Source of the DNA: Sorangium aterium
GTDB taxonomy: Bacteria > Myxococcota_A > Polyangia > Polyangiales > Polyangiaceae
Direction: 5' to 3'
Length of the DNA stretch: 64,000 nucleotides
NCBI RefSeq assembly: GCF_028368935.1
Contig: NZ_JAQNDK010000006.1
Coordinates: forward strand, 727,501 to 791,500
Position numbers and translations under genes: made by a program. The notes beneath the pieces were generated by a model that was given only the letters and a program-made list of their open reading frames with translations, was not told the origin of the DNA and made no database searches. Of this stretch, positions 32,715 through 40,838 are shown in pieces. The number at the start of each line of letters is the position of its first letter. Position 1 is the first letter of the stretch.

Positions 32715-33956
32715 ATGACCGACCTCTCGTCCTCCGCCGGCGTCGCGGTTCGCCCTGCGGCGGCTGGCCGCCTGCACCGGCTCGGCGCCGCCGCGCTGTC
32801 GCTGCTGGTCGCCGCGGCCGTGTGGCTGCCGTGCCTCCACCTCTTCTTCCGGAGCGAGCCGGGCGAGCACCGCGCCTCCGGCGGGCTCTCGCCGCGCGGG
32901 CAGGCGCTGCTCGCGCACCAGCTCTCGCTCTGGGAGGAGGGCGGCGCGGCGCAGGGCGCGACGCTCGCGCGGATGCGGGCCGCGAACGCCGAGTGGGACT
33001 TCATGGGGCGGACCTTCCTCGTCCTCGGCCTCGCCAACGCCGCGCTGCGGGATCCGGGCGCCGAGGCGCGCCACCTCGCCGTCATCGACCGGATCGTCGA
33101 CGAGACCCTCGCGATCGAGCGCGAGCGGGGGATGCTGCACTTCATGATGCCGTACGCCACGCGGCGGCCGTTCGTGCAGCAGCCTGCGCGCAGCCTCTTC
33201 GTGGACGGCGAGATCGCGCTCATGCTGGGCGCGCGCGCCCTGGTCGCGCGTCGCACCGATCACGAGGCCGAGCTCGACGCGCGCGTCGCCGAGATGCGGT
33301 CCCGCATGGAGCGGAGCCCCGTGCTGTCGGCCGAGAGCTACCCCGACGAGTGCTGGACCTTCTGCAACACGCTCGCCCTCTCCGCGATGCGCATGGCCGA
33401 CGCGCTGCACGGGGAGCGCCGCGGCCTCGAGCTCGGCCGCCGCTGGCTCGCGGCGGCGCGCGCCCGGCTCCTGGACCCGAAGACGGGGCTGCTCGCATCG
33501 AGCTACACCCACGACGGCAGGATCCTGGACGGCCCGGAGGGCTCGTCCCTCTGGCTGGTCGCGCACGCGCTGCTCCTGATCGACCCTGATTTCGCGCGCG
33601 ATCAGTACACGCGGGCGCGCCGCGAGCTCGGGGCGGAGCTCCTCGGCTTCGGCTGGGCGCGCGAGTGGCCCCGCTCGTGGGCCGGCCCGGAGGACGTGGA
33701 CTCGGGCCCGATCGTGCCGCTCGTCGGGGCGAGCGCCGGGTCGAGCGGATTCGCGCTGCTCGGCGCCGCCGCCTTCGGCGACGCGCCGTACCTCGGGGGG
33801 CTGCTCACGTCGCTCGACCTCGCCGCGTTCCCGATCCGCGAGGGCGACCGGCTGCGGTACGCCGCGAGCAACCAGGTCGGCGACGCGGCGCTGCTCTACG
33901 CGCTGAGCTTCGGCCCGCTCTGGGAGCGGATCGCCGGGGCGGGAGGTGCCCCGTGA
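32715..33956 (+). CDS. Membrane-anchored protein of unknown function, alpha-helical
   Basis: 413 aa from ATG 32715. One N-terminal transmembrane helix (LGAAALSLLVAAAVWLPCLHLFF, res. ~20-42). The rest is mostly helical with repeated 'W-x-x-A-H-A-L-L' and 'Y-P-D-E-C-W-T-F-C-N' features, Cys pair in 'DECWTFC' and several Tyr/His/Asp, which recalls an (alpha/alpha)6-toroid enzyme, but I cannot name a family. Ends by overlapping the next gene (GTG/TGA at 33953-33956), so the two are translationally coupled. Confidence 0.65.
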   Translation: MTDLSSSAGVAVRPAAAGRLHRLGAAALSLLVAAAVWLPCLHLFFRSEPGEHRASGGLSPRGQALLAHQLSLWEEGGAAQGATLARMRAANAEWDFMGRTFLVLGLANAALRDPGAEARHLAVIDRIVDETLAIERERGMLHFMMPYATRRPFVQQPARSLFVDGEIALMLGARALVARRTDHEAELDARVAEMRSRMERSPVLSAESYPDECWTFCNTLALSAMRMADALHGERRGLELGRRWLAAARARLLDPKTGLLASSYTHDGRILDGPEGSSLWLVAHALLLIDPDFARDQYTRARRELGAELLGFGWAREWPRSWAGPEDVDSGPIVPLVGASAGSSGFALLGAAAFGDAPYLGGLLTSLDLAAFPIREGDRLRYAASNQVGDAALLYALSFGPLWERIAGAGGAP

Positions 33957-34228
33957 GCCGACAGCTGGCCCTCGGCGCCGCGATGCTCCTCGCGGCCTTC
34001 GTTGTCTGCCACATGCTCGGCCTGCGCGAGCAGGTGTCCGTGCTGAGCGGCACGCCCCCGCCCGCCGGTGGGGGCGACCCGTTGCTCGGCGTCGCCTACG
34101 CGCTGGCGTGGTTCGGCGGCGTGGTGTTCGCGCCGATCCTCGCGATCGCGGCGGGCGTGCTCGCGGTCGTCGACCGGCTCCTGTCGCGGCGATCTGCGCC
34201 CGCTCGGACGGCTCCGCCGCCGCGCTGA
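33953..34228 (+). CDS. Small two-helix membrane protein, coupled to upstream gene
   Basis: 91 aa, GTG start overlapping the upstream stop by 4 bp with GGAGG upstream. Two transmembrane helices (LALGAAMLLAAFVVCHMLG and ALAWFGGVVFAPILAIAAGVLAVV) with a Pro/Gly-rich loop. Likely works with the upstream membrane protein; function unknown. Confidence 0.65.
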   Translation: MSRQLALGAAMLLAAFVVCHMLGLREQVSVLSGTPPPAGGGDPLLGVAYALAWFGGVVFAPILAIAAGVLAVVDRLLSRRSAPARTAPPPR

Positions 34229-34561
34229 GCGGCTGCCTGCGCCACCTCGGCCGGCTCGCGCGGGGCGCCTTCGCGCGCGCCGCGCTGGCTCCGCGCGCGT
34301 CGGTGATGGGCGAGCTGCTCCGCCCGCAGCAAGGCGCCAGCAGCCTGCTGCCTGCGAAGCAGACCTGCCGCCCGGCGTGCCGGCGCGCGCGGCGCCGCCA
34401 GGAGGGCCCGGCAGGCGCGGGCAGGGCGACGCGGACGCCGGCGCACGCCATCCCCTCTGCGAATAGCGGCAAGCGCAGGGTGGAATGAAACGTGCTTTGG
34501 CGCGGCTCTCTCGGCGCGAGAAGACACATGATCTCGTGTCTGCCGATGGAAGGAGCTGATC
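34229..34561. other. Intergenic region
   Basis: 333 bp, no gene seen. Contains the inverted repeat at 34522-34541 just before the SDR start. Confidence 0.5.
34522..34541. promoter_or_regulatory. Candidate operator upstream of SDR-aldo/keto reductase pair
   Basis: AGACAC/GTGTCT dyad with an 8-base centre, 21 bp before the GTG of the SDR. Position overlaps where RNA polymerase would sit; no regulator gene is adjacent, so this is only a candidate. Confidence 0.3.
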
Positions 34562-35320
34562 GTGGATCTCGAACTCACCGGCAAGCGGGCCATCGTCACC
34601 GGCGGCAGCCGCGGTATCGGCAAGGCCATCGCGCGGGAGCTGGCGCGCGAGGGCGCAGACGTCGTGATCGCCGCGCGCGGCAAGGACAAGCTGGAGGCGA
34701 CCGCCGCCGAGCTCTCGGCGGAGACGGGCCGCCGCGTCGTCCCGCTGGTTGTCGACACCGGCAACGAGACCTCGGTCAACGCGCTCGTCGAGCGCGCCGT
34801 CGCCGCGCTGGGCGGCGTGGACATCCTCGTCAACAACGCCGCCGTGCCGGGCGGGATCTCGACCGCGACGCGCCTCGACCAGATCGTCGACGCGCAGGTG
34901 ATCGAGGACATCAACATCAAGGTCGTGGGTTACCTGCGGACCGCGCGCGCCGTCGCGCCGCACCTCATCGCGAACGGCTGGGGCCGCATCATCAACATCG
35001 GCGGGCTGGCCGTGCGCAAGGCCGGCCGCCCGGTCGCCACCCTGCGCAACGTCGGCGTGGCGGCGATCACCAAGAACCTCGCGGACGAGCTCGGCCCGAA
35101 GGGGATCAACGTCACGGTCGTGCACCCCGGCGCGACGCGCACCGAGCGCGTCAGGCCCGAGCCGGAGAAGGAGTTCGCCGCCTCGGTGAGCATCGGCCGG
35201 ATCGTCGACGCCCGCGAGGTCGCGTGGGTCGTCGCGTTCCTCGCCTCGCCGAGGAGCGTCGCGATCAACGGCGACGCGGTCGTTGCCGGCGGCGGGAGCG
35301 TCGGGCCGATCTATTATTGA
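34562..35320 (+). CDS. SDR-fold protein without the Ser-Tyr-Lys catalytic residues
   Basis: 252 aa, GTG start with GGAAGGAG upstream. Rossmann motif TGGSRGIG (13-20) and NNA (91-93) are intact, and 'DINIKVVGY' keeps the conserved Asn, so it should still bind NAD(P). But the catalytic Ser is Gly (148 in 'NIGGLA'), and the YxxxK site reads A159-x-x-x-N163 inside 'PVATLRNVGVAAITKNLADELG'. A group of SDR proteins with an 'R-N-V' motif here exists in other GC-rich bacteria, so the change seems conserved rather than random; catalysis must differ or be absent. Followed 97 bp later by an aldo/keto reductase on the same strand. Confidence 0.86.
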   Translation: MDLELTGKRAIVTGGSRGIGKAIARELAREGADVVIAARGKDKLEATAAELSAETGRRVVPLVVDTGNETSVNALVERAVAALGGVDILVNNAAVPGGISTATRLDQIVDAQVIEDINIKVVGYLRTARAVAPHLIANGWGRIINIGGLAVRKAGRPVATLRNVGVAAITKNLADELGPKGINVTVVHPGATRTERVRPEPEKEFAASVSIGRIVDAREVAWVVAFLASPRSVAINGDAVVAGGGSVGPIYY

Positions 35321-35417
35321 GCCCTGAAACGACGGGCCCGCGCCCCCTGCGGGAGCGGGAGGCGACCGCGCCGGCGCGACGCCACGAGCAACCTAGCCAA
35401 AGCACCAACGGAAGATC

Positions 35418-36413
35418 ATGAGCATCCCGACGACCCGACTCGGCCGTACCGGCCTCACCGTTTCGCGCCTGTGCCTGGGCACGATGACGTTCGGTTTCCA
35501 GACGGACGAGGAGACCTCCCGCGCCATCCTCGACAAGGCCGCTGGCGCCGGCGTCAACTTCCTCGACACGGCCGACGTGTATCCGCTGGGCGGCGGTTTG
35601 GAGGCCGCCGGGCGCACCGAGGAGATCGTCGGCCGCTGGCTCAAGGGCAAGCGAGACCGCTTCATCCTCGCCACGAAGTGCGTCGGCCGCGTCGGCCCGA
35701 ACCCGTGGGACCAGGGCGCCTCCCGCAAGCACATCCTGGACGCGATCGACGCCTCCCTGCGCCGGCTCGGCACCGATTACGTGGATCTCTATCAGCTCCA
35801 CTCCGACGACCGCGACACCCCGATCGACGAGACGCTGGAGGCGCTCGACCTCGTCGTTCGCTCGGGCAAGGCGCGGTACATCGGCGTATCCAACTACCTG
35901 GCATACCGCCTGGCGCGCGCGCTCGGCCGCGCCGACGTGCGCGGGCTCGCGCGGTTCGTGTCCGTGCAGCCGCGTTATGCGCTCCTGTTCCGGGAGATCG
36001 AGCGCGAGCTGCTCCCGCTCGCGCAGGAGGAGGGCCTCGGCGTCATCCCCTACAACCCGCTCGCCGGCGGGTTCCTCACGGGCAAGCACCGCCGCGGCGA
36101 GCCGACGGCGGGCACCCGCTTCACGCTCGGCACGGCGGCGTCCAACTACCAGCAGCGCTACTGGAACGAGCGTGCGTTCGCGACCGTCGAGAAGCTCTCG
36201 GGCATCGTCGCCGAAGCAGGCCAGTCGCTCACGACCGTCGCCGTCGCGTGGGTGCTCGCCAACCCGGCCGTCACGTCGGCCATCATCGGCGCCAGCCGGC
36301 CCGACCAGCTCGACGCGACGCTCTCCGCGGCCGAGCTCTCGCTCGATCCGCAGCTCAAGGCCCGGCTCGACGAGGCGACCGCGGAGTTCCGCCACGGCGA
36401 CTCGCCGCGCTGA
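35418..36413 (+). CDS. Aldo/keto reductase
   Basis: 331 aa (beta/alpha)8 NADPH-dependent oxidoreductase. Catalytic tetrad: Asp50 and Tyr55 ('FLDTADVYPLGGG'), Lys87 ('ILATKCVG'), His128 ('YQLHSDD'). Cofactor-binding loop near the C terminus 'IIGASRPDQLDA'. Closest by eye to the YajO/AKR11-like group acting on sugars or aldehydes. Downstream of the SDR-fold gene and likely co-transcribed. Confidence 0.92.
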   Translation: MSIPTTRLGRTGLTVSRLCLGTMTFGFQTDEETSRAILDKAAGAGVNFLDTADVYPLGGGLEAAGRTEEIVGRWLKGKRDRFILATKCVGRVGPNPWDQGASRKHILDAIDASLRRLGTDYVDLYQLHSDDRDTPIDETLEALDLVVRSGKARYIGVSNYLAYRLARALGRADVRGLARFVSVQPRYALLFREIERELLPLAQEEGLGVIPYNPLAGGFLTGKHRRGEPTAGTRFTLGTAASNYQQRYWNERAFATVEKLSGIVAEAGQSLTTVAVAWVLANPAVTSAIIGASRPDQLDATLSAAELSLDPQLKARLDEATAEFRHGDSPR

Positions 36414-36458
36414 GCCGGGGTTGAGGCCGCCGGCGCGCCTTCGCGACGGCAGCGCCGG

Positions 36459-37850
36459 TCAGCCCCCGAGCGGCGTCTCCAGCGCCTGCCTCCGCGACAG
36501 CGTCCGCAGCTTGCTCAGCGCGCTCTCCTCGATCTGCCGGACGCGCTCCCGGCTCACCGAGAACATGCCCCCGATCTCCGCCAGCGTGTGCGGCTGCCCG
36601 CCGTCGAGGCCGAACCGGAGCCGCAGCACGTCGCGCTCTCGCGGGGTCAGCGCCTCGAGCAGCGCAGAGACCTGCGCGTGCAGGCGGCGGTGGACCAGGA
36701 GCTCGTCCGGCGCGGCGCCCTCGCTCGCGAAGAAGTCGCCCTGGCGCGCGCCGTCGTCGTCCCCGACCGGCGCGTCGAGGTACACGGGCGGCAGCGCCAC
36801 CTCCCGCAGCGTCTGGAGCTTCTCCATCGACAGCCCGCTCCGCTCGGCGACCTCCTCCGGCGCCGCCTCGCGCGCGTGCTCCTGCTCCAGCTCCCGCCGC
36901 GCCTGCAGCGCCCGGCGCCGGGTCTCGGCGATGTGGACAGGCACCCGGATGACCTGGCCCTGATAGAGCAGCGCGCGAGAGAGCGCCTGCTTGATCCACC
37001 ACATCGCATACGTGCTGAACCGATAGCCGCGCCGGTAATCGAACTTCTCCGCCGCGCGGATGAGCCCGAGATTGCCCTCCTGGATGAGGTCGAGCAGCGG
37101 CACGCCGCGGTGACGGAGCTGCCGGGCTGCCGCCGCCACGAGCCGCAGGTTCGCGCGGACCATCTCGGCCCGCGCCTCGGCCGCCGCCCGGCCCGCGACG
37201 CGCATCGCCGAGAGCGTCCCCTCGATCGCCTCGCGCCCGCGTCCATCGACCGCGGGGATCGCCGCGCGCAGCGCGCGCTCGATCCGCTCCTCCACCAGGG
37301 GGCCCAGGCGCACGTCGGAGAGTCCAGACGAGAGGGCGGCGCGCGCTCGCTGTCCGCTCGTCTCCGTCCGCCCGGCCTCCGCCAGGGACCGCGCGAGCCC
37401 GAGCAGCCGCGCCATCGTCACGGATGTCGCGTCGCTCGGCGCGTCGCCTCCGTCCGCGTTCAGCAGCAGATCGCTCATGTCCACCCGCCCCGCCCGCAGC
37501 TCGTCGGCGAGCGCCGCGAGCGCCCGCAGCGCGACGGGCGACGCGACCCAGGCCTCGATCATCGCGCGCTCCGCCGACTCGATACGACGGCCGAGCTCCA
37601 CCTCGAGCTCGCGGCTCAGCGGCGCGCTGCCCGAGATCTCCTGGAGATAGACCGCGGCGACGTCCTCGCTCGGCCGCGCCGGCGGCGCAGCCCGCCGGCT
37701 GGTGGGCGCTCCCTGTCGCGACGACGGGGGAGGGCGGGGGTCGGCGCCGCGCTGCTCCTCGGCCCTCGCGCCGGCGACAGCGCGCCTTCCCTCCAGGATC
37801 GTCGTCTCCGCCTCGCCCAGGAGGCGCGAGTTCGTGGGACTGTCGTTCAT
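36459..37850 (-). CDS. Sigma-70 family RNA polymerase sigma factor, RpoD-like (group 2)
   Basis: 463 aa from ATG 37850. Region 1.2 '[26 protein letters not shown]', a non-conserved insert, region 2 '[34 protein letters not shown]' with 2.4 '[12 protein letters not shown]', region 3 ('[17 protein letters not shown]') and region 4 '[18 protein letters not shown]' with the HTH '[28 protein letters not shown]' are all present. Region 1.1 is absent and the region 2.4 differs from a housekeeping sigma, so this is a primary-type alternative sigma factor rather than the main RpoD. Target promoters unknown. Confidence 0.92.
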   Translation of the reverse strand: MNDSPTNSRLLGEAETTILEGRRAVAGARAEEQRGADPRPPPSSRQGAPTSRRAAPPARPSEDVAAVYLQEISGSAPLSRELEVELGRRIESAERAMIEAWVASPVALRALAALADELRAGRVDMSDLLLNADGGDAPSDATSVTMARLLGLARSLAEAGRTETSGQRARAALSSGLSDVRLGPLVEERIERALRAAIPAVDGRGREAIEGTLSAMRVAGRAAAEARAEMVRANLRLVAAAARQLRHRGVPLLDLIQEGNLGLIRAAEKFDYRRGYRFSTYAMWWIKQALSRALLYQGQVIRVPVHIAETRRRALQARRELEQEHAREAAPEEVAERSGLSMEKLQTLREVALPPVYLDAPVGDDDGARQGDFFASEGAAPDELLVHRRLHAQVSALLEALTPRERDVLRLRFGLDGGQPHTLAEIGGMFSVSRERVRQIEESALSKLRTLSRRQALETPLGG

Positions 37851-38104
37851 CTCGCCTGCTCCACCATGGTGCCGCGTCGCGCGGTGATCCGCTCGGGCGC
37901 TCGCCGGGACACGCACCCTCAGGGCAACCCCCCAGCATGGACCATGAAGCGACTCCGGTCATGCCGCGACAGAACAAAGGGGCTCCGCGGTCCGCGCGAT
38001 CCAGAGTGCGCGACAGCCGCGCTCACTCCAGATCGCCTGTCGGCGCGGTCAGGCGCCGGGCCCGCGCGAGCCGCCCGGGCCGCCTGACCGAGAGGCGCTG
38101 GACC

Positions 38105-39748
38105 TCACAGCAGGACGGCCAGCGGGAGCACGGCGGGGCGCCGCGACGCCTCGCGCCGGAATATCCGCCTCACGCCTCGGCTGAGCGCGTCCTCCAGCGC
38201 CGGCGCCAGCGTGCGCGCCGCGGGCGACAGCGCGGCGAGCGCGTCGCGCGCGCTGTCGAGCGCGGCGGCGTACAGCGGGCCGCCCTCCTCGAAGTGGGCC
38301 ACGCCGCGCCCGAGGAGATCGGGGCCGCGCAAGATCTCGCCCGTCTTGCGGTCGGCCACCACCAGGACCATCACGAGCCCCTGATCCGAGATCTGCTCGC
38401 GCTCCCGGAGCACGAGCTCGGAGACGTCGAGCCCGCCGCGCGCGTCGAGCCACACCCGGCCGCTCTTCACCGTCTGGCCGAGGCGCATCCGGCCATCCTC
38501 GATGATCAGCGAGTCGCCGTCCTCGACGACGAAGACCCCCGACGGCGGAACGCCCATCTGGAGCGCCGTGCGCGCGTGGGCGAGGAGCATCCGGTACTCG
38601 CCGTGGATGGGGACGAAGTGCTCCGGCCGGACCGCGTCGAGGAGGATCTTCTGCTCCTCGGCCTGCGCGTGGCCGCTCGCATGGATGGGATCGAGGCCGC
38701 GATCGAGCACGACGGCGCCGCGCTTCGCCAGGCGGTTGGCGAGCTGGCTGACGGCGATCTCGTTGCCGGGGATCGCGCGGGACGAGAAGATCACCGTGTC
38801 GCCCGGATCGACCCGCAGCCGGTGGTGGTCGCCCATGGCCATGCGCGCGAGGGCGCTGTTCGGCTCGCCCTGCGCGCCCGAAGCGAGCACGACGAGGCGC
38901 TCGGGCGGGAGCGAGGCCGCCGTGGCGTCGTCCACGAGCACGCCGGGAGGGACGCTCAGGATGCCGATCTCCTCGGCGATCCGCGTGTTGGTCGCGAGGC
39001 TGCGCCCGGCGAGCACCACCTTGCGGCCGAGCTGGGCGGCGAGGTCGAGGACGCTCTGGACCCTGTGGACGTTGGAGGCGAACAGCGCGACGAGGATGCG
39101 CCCCTTCGCCTCGCGAAACCGCCGGGTGAACCCTTCGGCCACCGCGGTCTCGCTGACCGACCAGCCGTCGCGCTCCGAGTTGGTGGAGTCCGAGAGGAGG
39201 GCCGCCACGCCGGCGCGGCCGTACTCGGCGAAGCGGCCGAGATCGAGCCGATCGCCGGCCACGGGGGTGAGGTCGATCTTGTAATCACCCGTGTGGATGA
39301 GGATCCCCTCGCCCGTCTCGATGGCGTAGCCGACCGCGTCGGGGATGGAGTGGGTCACGCGGAGGGGCTCGGCGCGGAACGGGCCCGCCACGAAATGCCG
39401 TTGCGGCTCGACCTCGCGGAGCGGCACGTCGATGCCGTGCTCGGCGAGCCGCTCGCGCACCAGCCGGAGCGTGAAGCGCGTCCCGTACACGGGGACGGGG
39501 AACTCGCGCAGCAGCGACGGCAGCCCGCCGATGTGATCCTCGTGGCCGTGCGTGACCAGCACCGCGTCGACCCCGCCCGCCTCGCGAACGTAGCTGAGGT
39601 CGGGGATCGCGACCTCGACGCCGAGCACCTGGTCGTTGGGGAACATGACGCCGCAGTCGACGAGCACGCGGCGGCCTTCCTCCTCGATCAGCATCGCGTT
39701 CATCCCGACCTCGCCGAGGCCGCCGAGAGGAATAATCCGGACTCCCAT
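38105..39748 (-). CDS. rnj: Ribonuclease J
   Basis: 547 aa metallo-beta-lactamase-fold ribonuclease with 5'-to-3' exo and endo activity in mRNA decay and rRNA maturation. 'IIPLGGLGEVGMNAMLIE' N terminus, zinc motif HGHEDH (67-72), 'HTGDYKID', and beta-CASP motifs including 'SGAQGEPNSALARMA' and 'HASGHAQAEE', plus 'VPIHGEYRML'. Length and order match the family; ATG at 39748 fits the conserved N terminus. Confidence 0.95.
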   Translation of the reverse strand: MGVRIIPLGGLGEVGMNAMLIEEEGRRVLVDCGVMFPNDQVLGVEVAIPDLSYVREAGGVDAVLVTHGHEDHIGGLPSLLREFPVPVYGTRFTLRLVRERLAEHGIDVPLREVEPQRHFVAGPFRAEPLRVTHSIPDAVGYAIETGEGILIHTGDYKIDLTPVAGDRLDLGRFAEYGRAGVAALLSDSTNSERDGWSVSETAVAEGFTRRFREAKGRILVALFASNVHRVQSVLDLAAQLGRKVVLAGRSLATNTRIAEEIGILSVPPGVLVDDATAASLPPERLVVLASGAQGEPNSALARMAMGDHHRLRVDPGDTVIFSSRAIPGNEIAVSQLANRLAKRGAVVLDRGLDPIHASGHAQAEEQKILLDAVRPEHFVPIHGEYRMLLAHARTALQMGVPPSGVFVVEDGDSLIIEDGRMRLGQTVKSGRVWLDARGGLDVSELVLREREQISDQGLVMVLVVADRKTGEILRGPDLLGRGVAHFEEGGPLYAAALDSARDALAALSPAARTLAPALEDALSRGVRRIFRREASRRPAVLPLAVLL

Positions 39749-39927
39749 GGGCGCAGCCTAGCATCGCCGATCGCACGAACAGAGGCCTCCGCTGGAGGCG
39801 CGCGCGGACCGGCCCGCGCGGAGGCGCGGGCGCGGGAGGGCCGAGCTCAAGAGAGCTGGGCCCCGCGCTGGGCAGGAGGCCTGTCCTCCGGTCTGCGGAT
39901 TGCCTCTGCGTAGAGCGGGAGGACCTC

Positions 39928-40470
39928 ATGGCACGATCCAACGTTTCGCTGGGCGCATACGAGCTGCCGACGACCTACCTGCCGCCGGACGACATACCGA
40001 CTGCAGAGCTCGCCTCGCTCGCCCCGAGCGTGCGGGCGGTGCAGCGGACGACGACGATCCCTGCGAGGCCGCTCCTCGGCGCCGTGCCCCTCGCGCGGAT
40101 CGTCCCCGAGGACGTGCACTCCGTCCTCGACTACTCGAACGGACTCATCGTCGCTCTGGCCGGGCTCTCCGCGCGGACGAAGGCCGCAAAGGTCGCGGGC
40201 GTCGCGCTCGGCGCCTCGGTCGTCTTCGTCTCCCTGCTCACCGACTACCGGCTGAGCCTGGCAAAGCGGATACCGATCGAGGCGCACGAGGTCATCGACC
40301 ATGCCTTCGGCGCGTCGGCGATCGCGGCGCCGTTCGCGCTCGGCTACGCGAAGCGCGACCCGCTCGCCGCGGTCATCCACGTCGCCGCGGGGGCGGTTAC
40401 GATCCTGGGGTCGCTGCTCACCGATTATCGCGCGGTGAGGGGCGCCGGGCGCCGGCCGAGGCGGGCGTAG
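39928..40470 (+). CDS. Small membrane protein with duplicated SLLTDYR segment
   Basis: 180 aa from ATG 39928 with GGGAGGA upstream. Soluble N-terminal ~65 residues, then three to four hydrophobic helices. The end of helix 2 ('VFVSLLTDYRLSLAKR') and of helix 4 ('TILGSLLTDYRAVRGAGR') share SLLTDYR, suggesting internal duplication, as in SPW-repeat-like proteins. 'HEVIDHAFGASA' lies between. Inner membrane; function unknown. Confidence 0.65.
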   Translation: MARSNVSLGAYELPTTYLPPDDIPTAELASLAPSVRAVQRTTTIPARPLLGAVPLARIVPEDVHSVLDYSNGLIVALAGLSARTKAAKVAGVALGASVVFVSLLTDYRLSLAKRIPIEAHEVIDHAFGASAIAAPFALGYAKRDPLAAVIHVAAGAVTILGSLLTDYRAVRGAGRRPRRA

Positions 40471-40838
40471 CCGCGCGCGAAGCCGGCCAGCGCCGGCACC
40501 TCCCCATGTGCCGAGTCGCCCCACCCTCGGTCCCACCAACGGTCCCCAACGCTATATGCGAGCCGCTGTATCCAGGCACGGGACTCGCGATGACCGTACC
40601 ACAGCGCATGTCACACACACCGCCGCAGCGAGGCTGAGAGATTCTCTTGCTTTACTGCGGGAAGTTACCCCGGATCAGCAGAGAAACCGCCATGGCGCCA
40701 AGGTCGCCAAGAAAAGGGGGGAGGGCTGTCGCAGGCGCCTCGACGCCTCCCGCGCAGCGGTGGCCGGCGCGCGGAGGATCGGGACCGACGGTGCCGAGGA
40801 ATACGGACGCCAGGCGCCGTCGTTGGCACGGGCGACCG
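40471..40838. other. Intergenic region
   Basis: 368 bp containing the half-copy of the CGCCAAG element (40685-40715) and no gene I can support. The start at 40839 is chosen for the next gene, so the open frame from 40647 is not used. Confidence 0.5.
40685..40715. repeat. Half-copy of the CGCCAAG element
   Basis: Matches one arm of the 23677-23745 palindrome with few differences: both read AACCGCCA...CGCCA...CGCCAAGAAAA. The complementary arm is missing here and a G-run follows. Confidence 0.6.
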
